Source: Paracoccus sp041927875
Lineage (GTDB): Bacteria; Pseudomonadota; Alphaproteobacteria; Rhodobacterales; Rhodobacteraceae
DNA: 64,000 nucleotides
Assembly (NCBI RefSeq): GCF_041927875.1
Contig: NZ_JBHFHN010000004.1
Reading direction: 5' to 3' (one strand)
Below are positions 27,820 to 36,656 of this stretch, in pieces. The notes beneath the pieces were generated by a model, which made no database searches, was not told the DNA's origin, and was given only the letters and a program-made list of their open reading frames with translations. Position numbers and translations under genes: made by a program. Every line of letters starts with the position of its first letter. The stretch's first letter is position 1.

Positions 27820-30267
27820 TTATTTGGGGGCCATGCGAAGCGCGCCGTCGATGCGGATCACCTCGCCGTTCAGCATCTGGTTCTCGACGATATGGCGCAC
27901 CAGCGCCGCATATTCCGCGGGATCGCCAAGGCGCGGCGGAAAGGGGACGGTGGCACCCAGGCTTTCCTGCACCTCGACCGGCAGGCCCGCCATCATCGGC
28001 GTGCCGAAGATGCCGGGCGCGATCGCCATCACCCGGATGCCGGTGCGGGCCAGTTCCCGCGCGGCGGGCAGCGTCAGCGAGGCGACGCCGCCCTTGGACG
28101 CGGCATAGGCGCATTGGCCGATCTGCCCGTCCTGATAGGCGATGGAGGCGGTGTTGATGATGACGCCGCGTTCGCCGCCGGGGCCGGGGTCGTTCTTTGC
28201 CATGGCGTCGGCGGCGAGGCGCAGCATGTTGAACGTGCCGATCAGGTTGATCTGGATGGCGCGGGCGAAACTGTCCAGCCGGTGCGGGCCGCTCTTGCCC
28301 AGCACCTTTTCGCCCGGCGCGACACCGGCGCAGTTCACCATCACATCGACCCGACCAAAGGCCGACAGCGCGGCGGCCACGGCGGCCTGGCCGTCGGCAT
28401 CCTGGGTGACGTCGGTCTTGACGAACAGCGCCGCCGGACCCAGCCGTTCGGCCACCGCCTGCCCGGCCTGATCGTTCACATCCAGAAGCACCGCGCGCCC
28501 GCCGCCATCGACGACCATCTGCGCCACCGCCGCCCCAAGGCCCGACCCGCCGCCGGTGATCATCACCACGGCATTGCGGATGCCCTCGCGCGGGGCGGGG
28601 GCGGCATGGGCCTGGCGGTCGATCTCGGCCTTGCGCAGCACAAAGCGTTGGATCTTGCCTGAAGGCGTCTTGGGCAGGTCGTCCACAAAGTCGATCAGGC
28701 GCGGATAGGCGTGGGCCGACAGCCGCTTCTTGACATGCTGGGCCAGTTCCTCGGCCAGGGCGGGGCTGCCCTGCACACCCTTGGCCAGCACGACGAAGGC
28801 CTTGACGATCTCGGTCCGCTCGGGGTCGGGGACGCCGACCACGGCGGCCTCGGTCACCGCGTCATGTTCCAGCAGCGCCGATTCCACGTCGAAGGGACCG
28901 ATGCGATACCCTGATGAGGTGATGACGTCATCCGCCCGGCCGATGAAGCTGATCGAGCCATCGGCCTCGAACTCGACACTGTCGCCGGTGCTGTAATAGC
29001 CATCGGCAATCGCGGGCGTATCCTTGCGGTAATAGCCGGTGAACCACAGTAGGGGCGAGTTCTTGATATCCACCCCCAGGATGCCGGGCTGGTTCGGCCC
29101 CAGTTCCTTGCGGTTTTCATCCAGCACCACGATGCGATAGCCGGGCATGGCATAGCCCGCCGATCCGGGCCGCACGGGGTGATCCAGCCCGTGATGGTTG
29201 TTCACCACCATGCCCAGTTCGGTCTGGCCGTAATGGTCATGGATCGGGGCGTGCAGGTGTTCATCGAACCAGCGGATAACCTCGGGGTTCAGCGGCTCAC
29301 CGGCGCTGGACACCACGCGCAGGCGACCGGCGAGGGGGGCCGCGGCCTCTGCTCCGGCGGCGATCAGCAGGCGGAAGGCGGTGGGCGATCCGGCCAGGCT
29401 GGTCACGCCAAGGCGCTGAATGATGTCATAGGTGGTTTCGGCGGTGAAACCGGCTTCGGCAAAGATCGTGGCCTGGCCCAGCAGCAGGGGGCCGGTGACG
29501 GCATAGTAAAGGCCGTAGGCCCAGCCGGGGTCGGCGATGTTCCAGAACACGTCATCGGCGCGCAGGTCGATGGCGTCCCGCATATAGGCGGCAAAGGACA
29601 GCATTGCCCGCAGCGGCACCGGCACGCCCTTGGGGGCGCCAGTGGTGCCGGATGTCGACATCATCAGGAACAGATCATCGCCCTTGCGATTAACCGGGGT
29701 GAAATCGGCGGGCGCGGCAGCCATGGCGGCGCGAAAATCGATGTCGCCGTCGCGCAGGGCCTCGCCCGCCGACAGGACGGTGGCGACGGGCGGGCAGCCT
29801 GAGATGCCGTCCAGTTTCGCGCGGTTGGCGGTGTTGGTCACCACGAACCGCGCCGATGAGGTGCCGAAGCGCTGTTCGATTGCCTTGGGGCCGAAGGCGG
29901 TGAACAGCGGCTGATAGACCGCGCCGATCCGCCAGGTGCCAAGGATCACCGCCATCAGATCGGGGCTGCGCGGCAGCAGCCCGGCCACCACATCGCCGGG
30001 GCCGACGCCTTGCGCGGTCAGCACATTCGCCACGCGGGCCGACATGTCGCGCAGATCCTCGAAGGTGTATTCGGTCAGTTGGCCATCCGGCGCGACATGG
30101 CGCAGCGCCACGCGGTTGTCGCCGCAATGGCGGTCGACGCATTCGACGCAGACATTCAGCCCGCCGGCCAGATCCCCGGCCAGTTGCGAAATCGCGTTCT
30201 CGATGCGGAACAGGTTGACGGCCTCGGCATAGCCGGGACGCGCGCCGGTGGTGGCGGTGCTGGTCAT
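27820..30267 (-). CDS. acyl-CoA synthetase fused to short-chain dehydrogenase (type II 3-hydroxyacyl-CoA dehydrogenase-like)
   Basis: One uninterrupted 815-codon frame encodes two enzymes. Residues 1 to about 550 are an AMP-forming acyl-CoA ligase with STSGTTGAPKG, YGQTELG, STGDSVEF and catalytic Lys538 (PSGKIQR). After a linker of about 25 residues, an SDR domain starts with VMITGGGSGLG near 569-578 and has the NCAGVAPG motif and catalytic Tyr721/Lys725 (YAASK). The SDR part resembles 3-hydroxyacyl-CoA dehydrogenase type II. The pairing links activation of an acid to a later oxidation step of its degradation. It is the first gene of the operon, divergent from an AraC regulator. Confidence 0.88.
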   Translation of the reverse strand: MTSTATTGARPGYAEAVNLFRIENAISQLAGDLAGGLNVCVECVDRHCGDNRVALRHVAPDGQLTEYTFEDLRDMSARVANVLTAQGVGPGDVVAGLLPRSPDLMAVILGTWRIGAVYQPLFTAFGPKAIEQRFGTSSARFVVTNTANRAKLDGISGCPPVATVLSAGEALRDGDIDFRAAMAAAPADFTPVNRKGDDLFLMMSTSGTTGAPKGVPVPLRAMLSFAAYMRDAIDLRADDVFWNIADPGWAYGLYYAVTGPLLLGQATIFAEAGFTAETTYDIIQRLGVTSLAGSPTAFRLLIAAGAEAAAPLAGRLRVVSSAGEPLNPEVIRWFDEHLHAPIHDHYGQTELGMVVNNHHGLDHPVRPGSAGYAMPGYRIVVLDENRKELGPNQPGILGVDIKNSPLLWFTGYYRKDTPAIADGYYSTGDSVEFEADGSISFIGRADDVITSSGYRIGPFDVESALLEHDAVTEAAVVGVPDPERTEIVKAFVVLAKGVQGSPALAEELAQHVKKRLSAHAYPRLIDFVDDLPKTPSGKIQRFVLRKAEIDRQAHAAPAPREGIRNAVVMITGGGSGLGAAVAQMVVDGGGRAVLLDVNDQAGQAVAERLGPAALFVKTDVTQDADGQAAVAAALSAFGRVDVMVNCAGVAPGEKVLGKSGPHRLDSFARAIQINLIGTFNMLRLAADAMAKNDPGPGGERGVIINTASIAYQDGQIGQCAYAASKGGVASLTLPAARELARTGIRVMAIAPGIFGTPMMAGLPVEVQESLGATVPFPPRLGDPAEYAALVRHIVENQMLNGEVIRIDGALRMAPK

Positions 30268-30395
30268 CGGAAATCCCCCCTGCGCCGGTCGCGGCGGGCG
30301 ACCAGGCTATCGCGCCAGACTGATCCCGATGGGCATTGCAAACAATGACATTACCGGCCAGATTTGGTGATCGGTTCTGTCAATGGGGAACAGGG

Positions 30396-31385
30396 GTGGA
30401 GCGGCGCAGCATCACGCCGGGTTTCGTCTGGGATGCGTTGGCCTGTCTGGCCGCGCAGGGGCTGGACGCGCGCCCGATCCTGGCCGCCGCCGGTCTGGAC
30501 GGCCCACCCGCCGGGCCGGTCAGCAGCGATCAATATGGCGCGCTGTGGCTGGCCATGGCCGATGCCATGCAGGATGAGTTCTTCGGCCTGGCCGCCCGCC
30601 CGATGCGGCCGGGCAGCTTTGCGCTGATGGGCCATGCGGTGCTGGATGCGCCGAACCTGGGCCGGGCCTTGCGCCGGGCGCTGCGGTTTCTGAACGTCGT
30701 GCTGGATCAGCCGCAGGGGCGGCTGGCGGTGCAGGACGGTCAGGCGGTGGTGATCCTGACCGATGGTGACGGGCTGGCGCGCCCGGCATTCGCCTATCGC
30801 AGCTATTGGCTGATCCTGCTGGGGCTGGCCTGCTGGCTGGTGGGGCGGCGGATCCCGCTGTTGCAGGTGGATTTTCGCGGCCCCCCTCCGCCGCATCGGC
30901 GCGATTATCACCAGTTCTTCGGCGCGCCGGTGCGGTTCGACCGGCCCGACAGCCGGGTAATCTTTGCCGCGCGCTATCTGGACCTGCCGATCCACCGCAG
31001 CCCGCAGGCCTTGCGCCAGTTCCTGCGCGGCGCGCCCGCCAATATCCTGGTGCGCTATCGCCACGATCAGGGGCTGGCGGCGCGGCTGCGCGGGCAGCTT
31101 CGGGCCCGCCCCCCCGCCGCCTGGCCGGTGCTGGAGGAGATGGCGGCGGCGTTGTCGCTGTCGCCCGCCACGCTGCGCCGCCGCCTGCGGGCCGAGGGGC
31201 ACAGCTATGCCGGACTGAAGGATGAGATCCGCCTGGCCCGCGCCCAGGCGCTGTTGACGGGCGGCGATCTGCCGGTGGCCGAGATCGCCGCCGAACTGGG
31301 CTATAGCGAACCCAGTGCCTTTCACCGCGCCTTCCGCAACTGGACCGGCACCAGCCCCGGCGCGTTCCGCGCGGCAGCGCGCTGA
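30396..31385 (+). CDS. AraC-family regulator of the divergent catabolic operon
   Basis: The 329-residue product has an N-terminal ligand domain of the arabinose-binding-domain (PF12625-like) type, including DYHQFFGAPVRFDRP, and a C-terminal double helix-turn-helix (LSLSPATLRRRLRAEGHSY, then GYSEPSAFHRAFRNWTGTSP). GTG at 30396, preceded by GGGGAA, gives the usual N-terminus SITPGFV; an in-frame ATG at 30336 would extend it by 20 residues. It is divergent from the ligase-SDR operon, which it probably activates in response to a pathway acid or CoA ester. The effector is unknown. Confidence 0.85.
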   Translation: MERRSITPGFVWDALACLAAQGLDARPILAAAGLDGPPAGPVSSDQYGALWLAMADAMQDEFFGLAARPMRPGSFALMGHAVLDAPNLGRALRRALRFLNVVLDQPQGRLAVQDGQAVVILTDGDGLARPAFAYRSYWLILLGLACWLVGRRIPLLQVDFRGPPPPHRRDYHQFFGAPVRFDRPDSRVIFAARYLDLPIHRSPQALRQFLRGAPANILVRYRHDQGLAARLRGQLRARPPAAWPVLEEMAAALSLSPATLRRRLRAEGHSYAGLKDEIRLARAQALLTGGDLPVAEIAAELGYSEPSAFHRAFRNWTGTSPGAFRAAAR

Positions 31386-31447
31386 CGCAAACGTGGGTTT
31401 TGCGCGCCGCCCCGCCGCGTTAGGCAGGGGTAACGAAAGGAACCGCC

Positions 31448-32053
31448 ATGCTGTCACGTCGTCACCTTCTGGCCGGTCTGGGTGCCGGTCTGGCCCTGCC
31501 CGCCGCGCTGCGAGCCCGCCCCGCGCGGGCGCAGGATGACCTGCGCGCCGCCGTCGAGCGTGACCCGAATGCGCCGCTGCTGGGCAATGCCAATGGCGAT
31601 GTGACGGTGGTCGAGTTCTTCGACTACAACTGCCATTTCTGCCGCCGGAACACGGCGGCCTTGGCCGAGGTGATCGGCAGCGACCCCGGCCTGCGGGTGG
31701 TGATGCGCGAGTGGCCGATCTTCGGGCCGGGGTCCGAGGCGGCGGCGACCGTCGCGCTTGCCGCCTCGCAGCAGCGCAAATACTGGCCGCTGCATCAGGC
31801 GCTGATGGCCAGCCGGGGCCGTGTGGATGAAGGCGTGGCCCTGCGGGCCGCGCAGGGGCTGGGGCTGGACATGGACCGTCTGGCGCGCGACCGCAAAGCC
31901 CCCGCCGTGGCCGCGCATCTGGCGCAGTCCGAGGTGCTGGCCAATGCGCTGCGGCTGATGGGCACCCCCACCTTTGTCATCGGCCGCGAGGTGCATTTCG
32001 GCGCCGCCAGCACCGCTGACCTGCGCGAGATGATCGCCACCGCCCGCGGCTAG
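31448..32053 (+). CDS. DsbA-family periplasmic thiol-disulfide oxidoreductase
   Basis: The 201-residue product has an N-terminal signal with twin arginine (SRRHLLAGLGAG), cleaved near RARPARA. The thioredoxin fold carries the active site NCHFC and the cis-proline segment MGTPTFVIG. It resembles the Com1/BdbD-type DsbA group that oxidises or isomerises disulfides in exported proteins. The arginine pair may indicate Tat export but could also suit Sec. AAAGGAA precedes the ATG. It converges with glpR, overlapping by four bases; no partner DsbB is nearby. Confidence 0.87.
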   Translation: MLSRRHLLAGLGAGLALPAALRARPARAQDDLRAAVERDPNAPLLGNANGDVTVVEFFDYNCHFCRRNTAALAEVIGSDPGLRVVMREWPIFGPGSEAAATVALAASQQRKYWPLHQALMASRGRVDEGVALRAAQGLGLDMDRLARDRKAPAVAAHLAQSEVLANALRLMGTPTFVIGREVHFGAASTADLREMIATARG

Positions 32054-32817
32054 GCTGGCCCTGCCACCGTCACCCGCGTCGCCCATTCGGCACAGCGCGC
32101 CGCCAAAGCCTCGGGCAGGGGGCGGTCGGTGACCAGCCCGTCCAGATCGGCAAGGCTGGCGATGCGCACTGGCGCGCGGCGGGCCAGCTTGGCAGCATCG
32201 GCCACCAGCAGCCGGGCGCGCGACTGGCGCAGGATCACCTGGCTGACGCGCACCTCGGACACGTCGAAATCCAGCAGGTCGCCGTCAGCGTCCAGCGCCG
32301 AGGTGCCGATCACGCCGAAATCGACCTTGAACTGGGCGATGAACTCGGCCGCCATTTCGCCCACCAGCCCGCCATCCGACCGCCGCAGGCTGCCGCCCGC
32401 CACGATCACCTCGGCGCTGTCATTGGCGGCCAGGATATTGGCGACATTGATGTTGTTCGTCACCACCGTGATGTTGCGGTGGTGCAGCAATTCGCGAGCC
32501 ACCGCCTCGGTCGTGGTGCCCAGGTTCAGGATGATCGAGGCATTGTCGGGGATCAGCGCGGCGCAGGCGCGACCGATGGCGGCCTTGGCCTCGTCGTTCA
32601 TGCGGCGGCGGTCCTCATAGCCGATATTGGCGACGCCCGCGCGCATCACCGCGCCGCCATGCACGCGGTCCAGATGCCCGGCTTCGGCCAGGTCGGTCAG
32701 GTCGCGGCGGATGGTTTGCAGCGTCACCGAAAAGCGTTCGGCCAGATCCTCGACAATCACGCGCCCGTCGCTGCGGGCGATGTCCAGGATTTCGGTCTGG
32801 CGGATGCTGAGCGCCAT
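32050..32817 (-). CDS. glpR: DeoR-family repressor of glycerol metabolism
   Basis: The 255-residue product from ATG at 32817 has a DeoR helix-turn-helix (VEDLAERFSVTLQTIRRDL) and the C-terminal sugar-phosphate sensor with LGTTTEAVA and NNINVANIL. It is divergent from glpD and the glycerol ABC operon, so it is very likely GlpR, released by glycerol 3-phosphate. The region between has AAACGAAA and TTTCGTGTTCGTTTA arms, plausible operators. The frame extends upstream without a good ribosome site. Confidence 0.88.
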   Translation of the reverse strand: MALSIRQTEILDIARSDGRVIVEDLAERFSVTLQTIRRDLTDLAEAGHLDRVHGGAVMRAGVANIGYEDRRRMNDEAKAAIGRACAALIPDNASIILNLGTTTEAVARELLHHRNITVVTNNINVANILAANDSAEVIVAGGSLRRSDGGLVGEMAAEFIAQFKVDFGVIGTSALDADGDLLDFDVSEVRVSQVILRQSRARLLVADAAKLARRAPVRIASLADLDGLVTDRPLPEALAARCAEWATRVTVAGPA

Positions 32818-32866
32818 AATGCCCCCGTTGCTGGCCTGTTCCGGGTCATGAAACTGCAAAACGCGC

Positions 32867-32915
32867 AAAAACGAAAATAGTTTTTGACAAAGCGCGCATC
32901 TTTCGTGTTCGTTTA
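32867..32915. promoter_or_regulatory. glpD promoter with candidate GlpR operator
   Basis: A perfect -35 TTGACA at 32884-32889 is followed by TTCGTT at 32908-32913 in -10 position. An AAACGAAA arm (32869-32876) and TTTCGTGTTCGTTTA (32901-32915) flank it as inverted copies of a TTCGT core; TGTTCGTTTA resembles the E. coli GlpR half site. Repressor binding would cover the promoter. Confidence 0.5.
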
Positions 32916-32935
32916 GGCGTCAGCGGGGGGAAGCC

Positions 32936-34480
32936 TTGGGCGAAACGGTCGATCTGTTCATCATTGGCGGCGGCATCAACGGCTGCGGCATCGCCCGTGA
33001 CGCGGCGGGGCGGGGCCTGTCGGTGACGCTGGCCGAGATGGGCGATCTGGCGCAGGCCACGTCATCGGCCTCGACCAAGCTGTTCCATGGCGGGCTGCGC
33101 TATCTGGAATATTTCGAGTTCCGCCTGGTCCGCGAGGCGCTGGAGGAACGCGAGGTTCTGCTGCGCGCCATGCCCCATATCAGTTGGCCGATGCGCTTTG
33201 TGCTGCCGATCCTGCCCGACATGCGGTTCGACGCCGAGACGCCGACCTCGCGCCTGCTGGGCTGGGTGATGCCCTGGCTGCGCGGGCGGCGTCCGGCCTG
33301 GCTGATCCGGCTGGGGCTGTTCCTGTATGACCATCTGGGCGGGCGCAAGATCCTGCCCGGCACGCGCAAGCTGGACCTGACCACCGATCCGGCGGGGCGT
33401 CCGTTGAAGCCCGGCGCGCGGCTGGCCTATGAATATTCCGATTGCTGGGTGCAGGATGCCCGGCTGGTGGTGCTGAACGCCCGTGACGCGCAGGCGCGCG
33501 GGGCGACGATCTTGACCCGTGCCCGCGTGACCGAGGCGCGGCGCGACGGCGATCTGTGGGCGGTGACGGTGGAGGGCCCCGATGGCACCCGCGTTCACCA
33601 CGCCCGCGCACTGGTGAATGCCGGGGGGCCGTGGGTCGCGGGCATCGTGCGCGACGTCGCCCATGTCCGCAGCCGTGAATCGATCCGGCTGGTGCGCGGC
33701 AGCCATATCGTCACCCGGCGGCTGTTCAATCACGACCGCTGTTATTTCTTTCAGGGGCCGGACGGGCGCATCATCTTTGCCATCCCCTATGAGCAGGATT
33801 TCACCCTGATCGGCACCACCGATCAGGATCACCCCGGCGATCCGGGGCAGGCCGAATGCACCCCGGCCGAGGTGGACTACCTGTGCCGCTTCGCCAGCCA
33901 GTACTTCGCCCGCCCGGTGACGCCAGAAGATGTCGTCTGGACCTATTCCGGGGTGCGGCCGCTCTATGATGACGGGGCCAGTTCGGCCACGGCGGCGACG
34001 CGCGATTATGTGCTGTCGGTCGATGCCGACGGCCCGCCTCTGCTGAATGTCTTTGGCGGCAAGATCACCACCTATCGCCGCCTGGCGGAAAGCGCGATGG
34101 CCAAGCTGGCGCCGTTTTTTCCGCAGGCGGGCGCGGCCTGGACGGCGGGTGTCGCGCTGCCCGGGGGGGATTTCCCGGTGGATGGCGTCGATATGCTGGT
34201 CTCCGCCCTGCGCGCCGATCACCCCGACCTTTCGGCAGCCGAGGCCCTGCGCCTGATCCGCGCCTATGGCACCGAGGCCCGCCCGATGCTGGCCGCAGGC
34301 CGGGGCGCCGATTTCGGCGGCGGCCTGTGTCAGGCGGAACTGGCTTGGCTGGTGGATCACGAATGGGCGCGCAGCGCCGATGACGTGCTGTGGCGGCGCA
34401 GCAAGCTGGGCCTGCGGCTGGATGCCGAACAAGTGGCCCGGATCGAGGCATGGATCACCAACAGAATGGGCGCGCAATGA
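32936..34480 (+). CDS. glpD: aerobic glycerol-3-phosphate dehydrogenase
   Basis: The 514-residue flavoenzyme oxidises glycerol 3-phosphate to dihydroxyacetone phosphate at the inner membrane, feeding electrons to quinone. The FAD motif DLFIIGGGINGCGIARDAAGRG opens the protein; SSASTKLFHGGLRYLEYFEF is the GlpD/GlpA family signature. The start appears to be TTG at 32936, with GGGGGGAAG 3-12 bases upstream, since no ATG gives the conserved N-terminus. Its stop overlaps the glpS start (ATGA). It is the first gene of the glycerol operon. Confidence 0.95.
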   Translation: MGETVDLFIIGGGINGCGIARDAAGRGLSVTLAEMGDLAQATSSASTKLFHGGLRYLEYFEFRLVREALEEREVLLRAMPHISWPMRFVLPILPDMRFDAETPTSRLLGWVMPWLRGRRPAWLIRLGLFLYDHLGGRKILPGTRKLDLTTDPAGRPLKPGARLAYEYSDCWVQDARLVVLNARDAQARGATILTRARVTEARRDGDLWAVTVEGPDGTRVHHARALVNAGGPWVAGIVRDVAHVRSRESIRLVRGSHIVTRRLFNHDRCYFFQGPDGRIIFAIPYEQDFTLIGTTDQDHPGDPGQAECTPAEVDYLCRFASQYFARPVTPEDVVWTYSGVRPLYDDGASSATAATRDYVLSVDADGPPLLNVFGGKITTYRRLAESAMAKLAPFFPQAGAAWTAGVALPGGDFPVDGVDMLVSALRADHPDLSAAEALRLIRAYGTEARPMLAAGRGADFGGGLCQAELAWLVDHEWARSADDVLWRRSKLGLRLDAEQVARIEAWITNRMGAQ

Positions 34481-35583
34481 CGACGACCGGGGCACAGGGG
34501 CTGGAACTTCGGGGCGTCTCCAAGGTGGTGGGCCATCAGACCCATATCCACCCGATCGACCTGCACCTGCGGCCCGGTTCCATGAACGTGCTGCTGGGGC
34601 CGACGCTTTCGGGCAAGACCACGTTGATGCGGCTGATGGCGGGGCTGGATCAGCCGACCACCGGGCGCGTCATCTGGAACGGTGCCGATGTGACCGGCCA
34701 GCGGGTGCAGGATCGCGGCGTGGCCATGGTCTATCAGCAATTCATCAATTACCCGGCGATGAGCGTTTACGACAACATCGCCTCGCCCTTGCGGCTGATG
34801 GGGGTTGGCGGGGCCGAACTTGACCGCCGGGTCCGCGCCAGTGCCGAGATGATGCGCCTGACGCCGATGTTGCAGCGCAAGCCGCTGGAACTGTCGGGCG
34901 GCCAGCAACAGCGCACCGCTTTGGCGCGGGCCTTGGTCAAGGGCGCCGGGCTGGTGCTGCTGGATGAGCCGCTGGCGAATCTCGACTACAAACTGCGCGA
35001 GGAATTGCGCGCCGAGATCCCCCGCATCTTTGCCGAGTCGGGCGCGATCTTTGTCTACGCCACAACCGAACCCGAGGAGGCGCTGCTGCTGGGCGGCAAC
35101 ACCGCAACCCTGTGGGAGGGCCGCGTGACCCAGTTCGGCCCCACCGCGCAGGTCTATCGCCAGCCCGCCGACGCGATCACCGCGCGGGTGTTTTCGGACC
35201 CGCCGATGAACTTTGTCGATGTGGTCAAGATCGACCACCGGCTGAACTTTGGCGGCGATGTGAATGCCCCGGCGGATGGCAGCTTTGCGGGGCTGGCCGA
35301 TGGCCGCTATCGCGCGGGTTTCCGCGCCCATCACCTGTCGCTGCATCAGCATGGCGGCGATGCGGTGGGTTTCGACGTGCGTCTGGCGGTGACCGAGATC
35401 ACCGGGTCCGAGACCTTCCTTCATCTGGATCGCGATCACAGCCGCTGGGTCGGGCTGGTGCATGGCGTGCATGACATCGCGCCGGGCAGCGCGCTGCGGG
35501 TCTGGCTGGACCCGTCGCAAATCTATCTGTTCGATGAGGGCGGCCGCCTGGCCGTTCCCGCCGCTGACGCGAGGGCTGCCTGA
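34477..35583 (+). CDS. glpS: glycerol ABC importer ATPase GlpS
   Basis: The 368-residue ATPase belongs to the glpSTPQV glycerol importer described in Rhizobium. It has Walker A with Lys47 (GPTLSGKTT), signature LSGGQ at 139-143, Walker B (LVLLDEPLANLD) and a C-terminal TOBE-type domain. The switch histidine is missing: VYATTEPEEA has Thr197 where VYVTHDQ-EA is usual. The partner GlpT has the opposite defect, so the two likely form a heterodimer with one good ATP site. The start overlaps the glpD stop, and its stop shares a base with glpT. Confidence 0.92.
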   Translation: MTTTGAQGLELRGVSKVVGHQTHIHPIDLHLRPGSMNVLLGPTLSGKTTLMRLMAGLDQPTTGRVIWNGADVTGQRVQDRGVAMVYQQFINYPAMSVYDNIASPLRLMGVGGAELDRRVRASAEMMRLTPMLQRKPLELSGGQQQRTALARALVKGAGLVLLDEPLANLDYKLREELRAEIPRIFAESGAIFVYATTEPEEALLLGGNTATLWEGRVTQFGPTAQVYRQPADAITARVFSDPPMNFVDVVKIDHRLNFGGDVNAPADGSFAGLADGRYRAGFRAHHLSLHQHGGDAVGFDVRLAVTEITGSETFLHLDRDHSRWVGLVHGVHDIAPGSALRVWLDPSQIYLFDEGGRLAVPAADARAA

Positions 35584-36656
35584 TGGCGCGGATCACGCTG
35601 GACAATCTGGCCCATTCCTATCTGCAACACCCCACGCGCGATGCCGATTTCGCGCTGAAGGAACTGAACCATGTCTGGCAGGACGGCGGGGCCTATGCGC
35701 TGCTGGGGGCCTCGGGCTGTGGCAAGACGACGCTGCTGAACATCATCTCGGGCCTGCTGACGCCAAGCCAGGGGCGGGTGCTGTTTGGCGATACCGACGT
35801 GACCCATGCGCCGACCACCGAACGCAACATCGCGCAGGTTTTCCAGTTTCCGGTCGTCTATGACACGATGACGGTGCGCGATAACCTGGCGTTTCCGCTG
35901 AAGAACCGGGGCATGGATGCCGCCGGGATCAAGGCGCGGGTCGATCAGATCGCCCGCATGATCGGGATGGAGGCGATGCTGGATCGCCGCGCGCAGGGGC
36001 TGACCGCGGACGCCAAGCAAAAGATCAGCCTGGGCCGCGGTATGGTGCGGCAGGACGTGAACGCCATCCTGTTCGATGAGCCGCTGACCGTCATCGACCC
36101 GCAGATGAAATGGGAACTGCGCACCCAGTTGAAACAGCTTCACCGCGATTTCGGCCATACGATGATCTATGTCACCCATGACCAGACCGAGGCGCTGACC
36201 TTTGCCGACAAGGTGGTGGTCATGCACGAAGGCCGCGTCGTGCAGATGGGCACCCCCGAGGAGCTGTTCGAGACCCCGGCCCACACCTTTGTCGGCTATT
36301 TCATTGGCAGCCCCGGCATGAACCTGCTGGAGGCGGAGGTGGAGGGCCGCCGCGCGCGTGTGGCGGGCCACGACATCACGCTTGACGCCGATTATGGCCG
36401 CCCGGCGGGCCGGGTGCAGATCGGCATTCGCCCCGATTACACCAGCCTGACCGACGAGGCCGGGCTGCCGATCCAGATCGACCGGATCGAGGACGTGGGC
36501 CGCCACCGCATCGTCCGGGGCCGAGTGGCGGGCACCGCGGTCAACGTCACCCTTCCCGAGGCCGCGCAGGTCACGCCCGACATGACGCGCATCGTCTTGG
36601 CGCCGCAAAAGATCAACGTCTATGCCGACGACTGGCGCGTGCAGGGGGTGCGCTGA
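35583..36656 (+). CDS. glpT: glycerol ABC importer ATPase GlpT
   Basis: The 357-residue partner ATPase has Walker A (GASGCGKTT), Walker B (AILFDEPLTVID) and a normal switch His199 (IYVTHDQTEAL). The ABC signature is degenerate: LTADA-KQK at 140 replaces LSGGQ. A regulatory beta domain follows. Order and length match glpT of glycerol ABC operons (not the unrelated glycerol-3-phosphate permease of the same name in E. coli). TGATG junctions join it to glpS and glpP. Confidence 0.9.
   Translation: MARITLDNLAHSYLQHPTRDADFALKELNHVWQDGGAYALLGASGCGKTTLLNIISGLLTPSQGRVLFGDTDVTHAPTTERNIAQVFQFPVVYDTMTVRDNLAFPLKNRGMDAAGIKARVDQIARMIGMEAMLDRRAQGLTADAKQKISLGRGMVRQDVNAILFDEPLTVIDPQMKWELRTQLKQLHRDFGHTMIYVTHDQTEALTFADKVVVMHEGRVVQMGTPEELFETPAHTFVGYFIGSPGMNLLEAEVEGRRARVAGHDITLDADYGRPAGRVQIGIRPDYTSLTDEAGLPIQIDRIEDVGRHRIVRGRVAGTAVNVTLPEAAQVTPDMTRIVLAPQKINVYADDWRVQGVR

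Noticed and set aside
28563..28650. Ligase-SDR fusion as a sequencing frameshift or read-through artefact
   Set aside because: The two domains are in the same frame with a normal linker and no stop; a missed stop codon would be needed, and codon use is smooth across the join.
31448..32053. DsbA-family protein as part of the glycerol regulon
   Set aside because: It is convergent with glpR and has its own ribosome site and leader; nothing links it to glycerol metabolism beyond adjacency.
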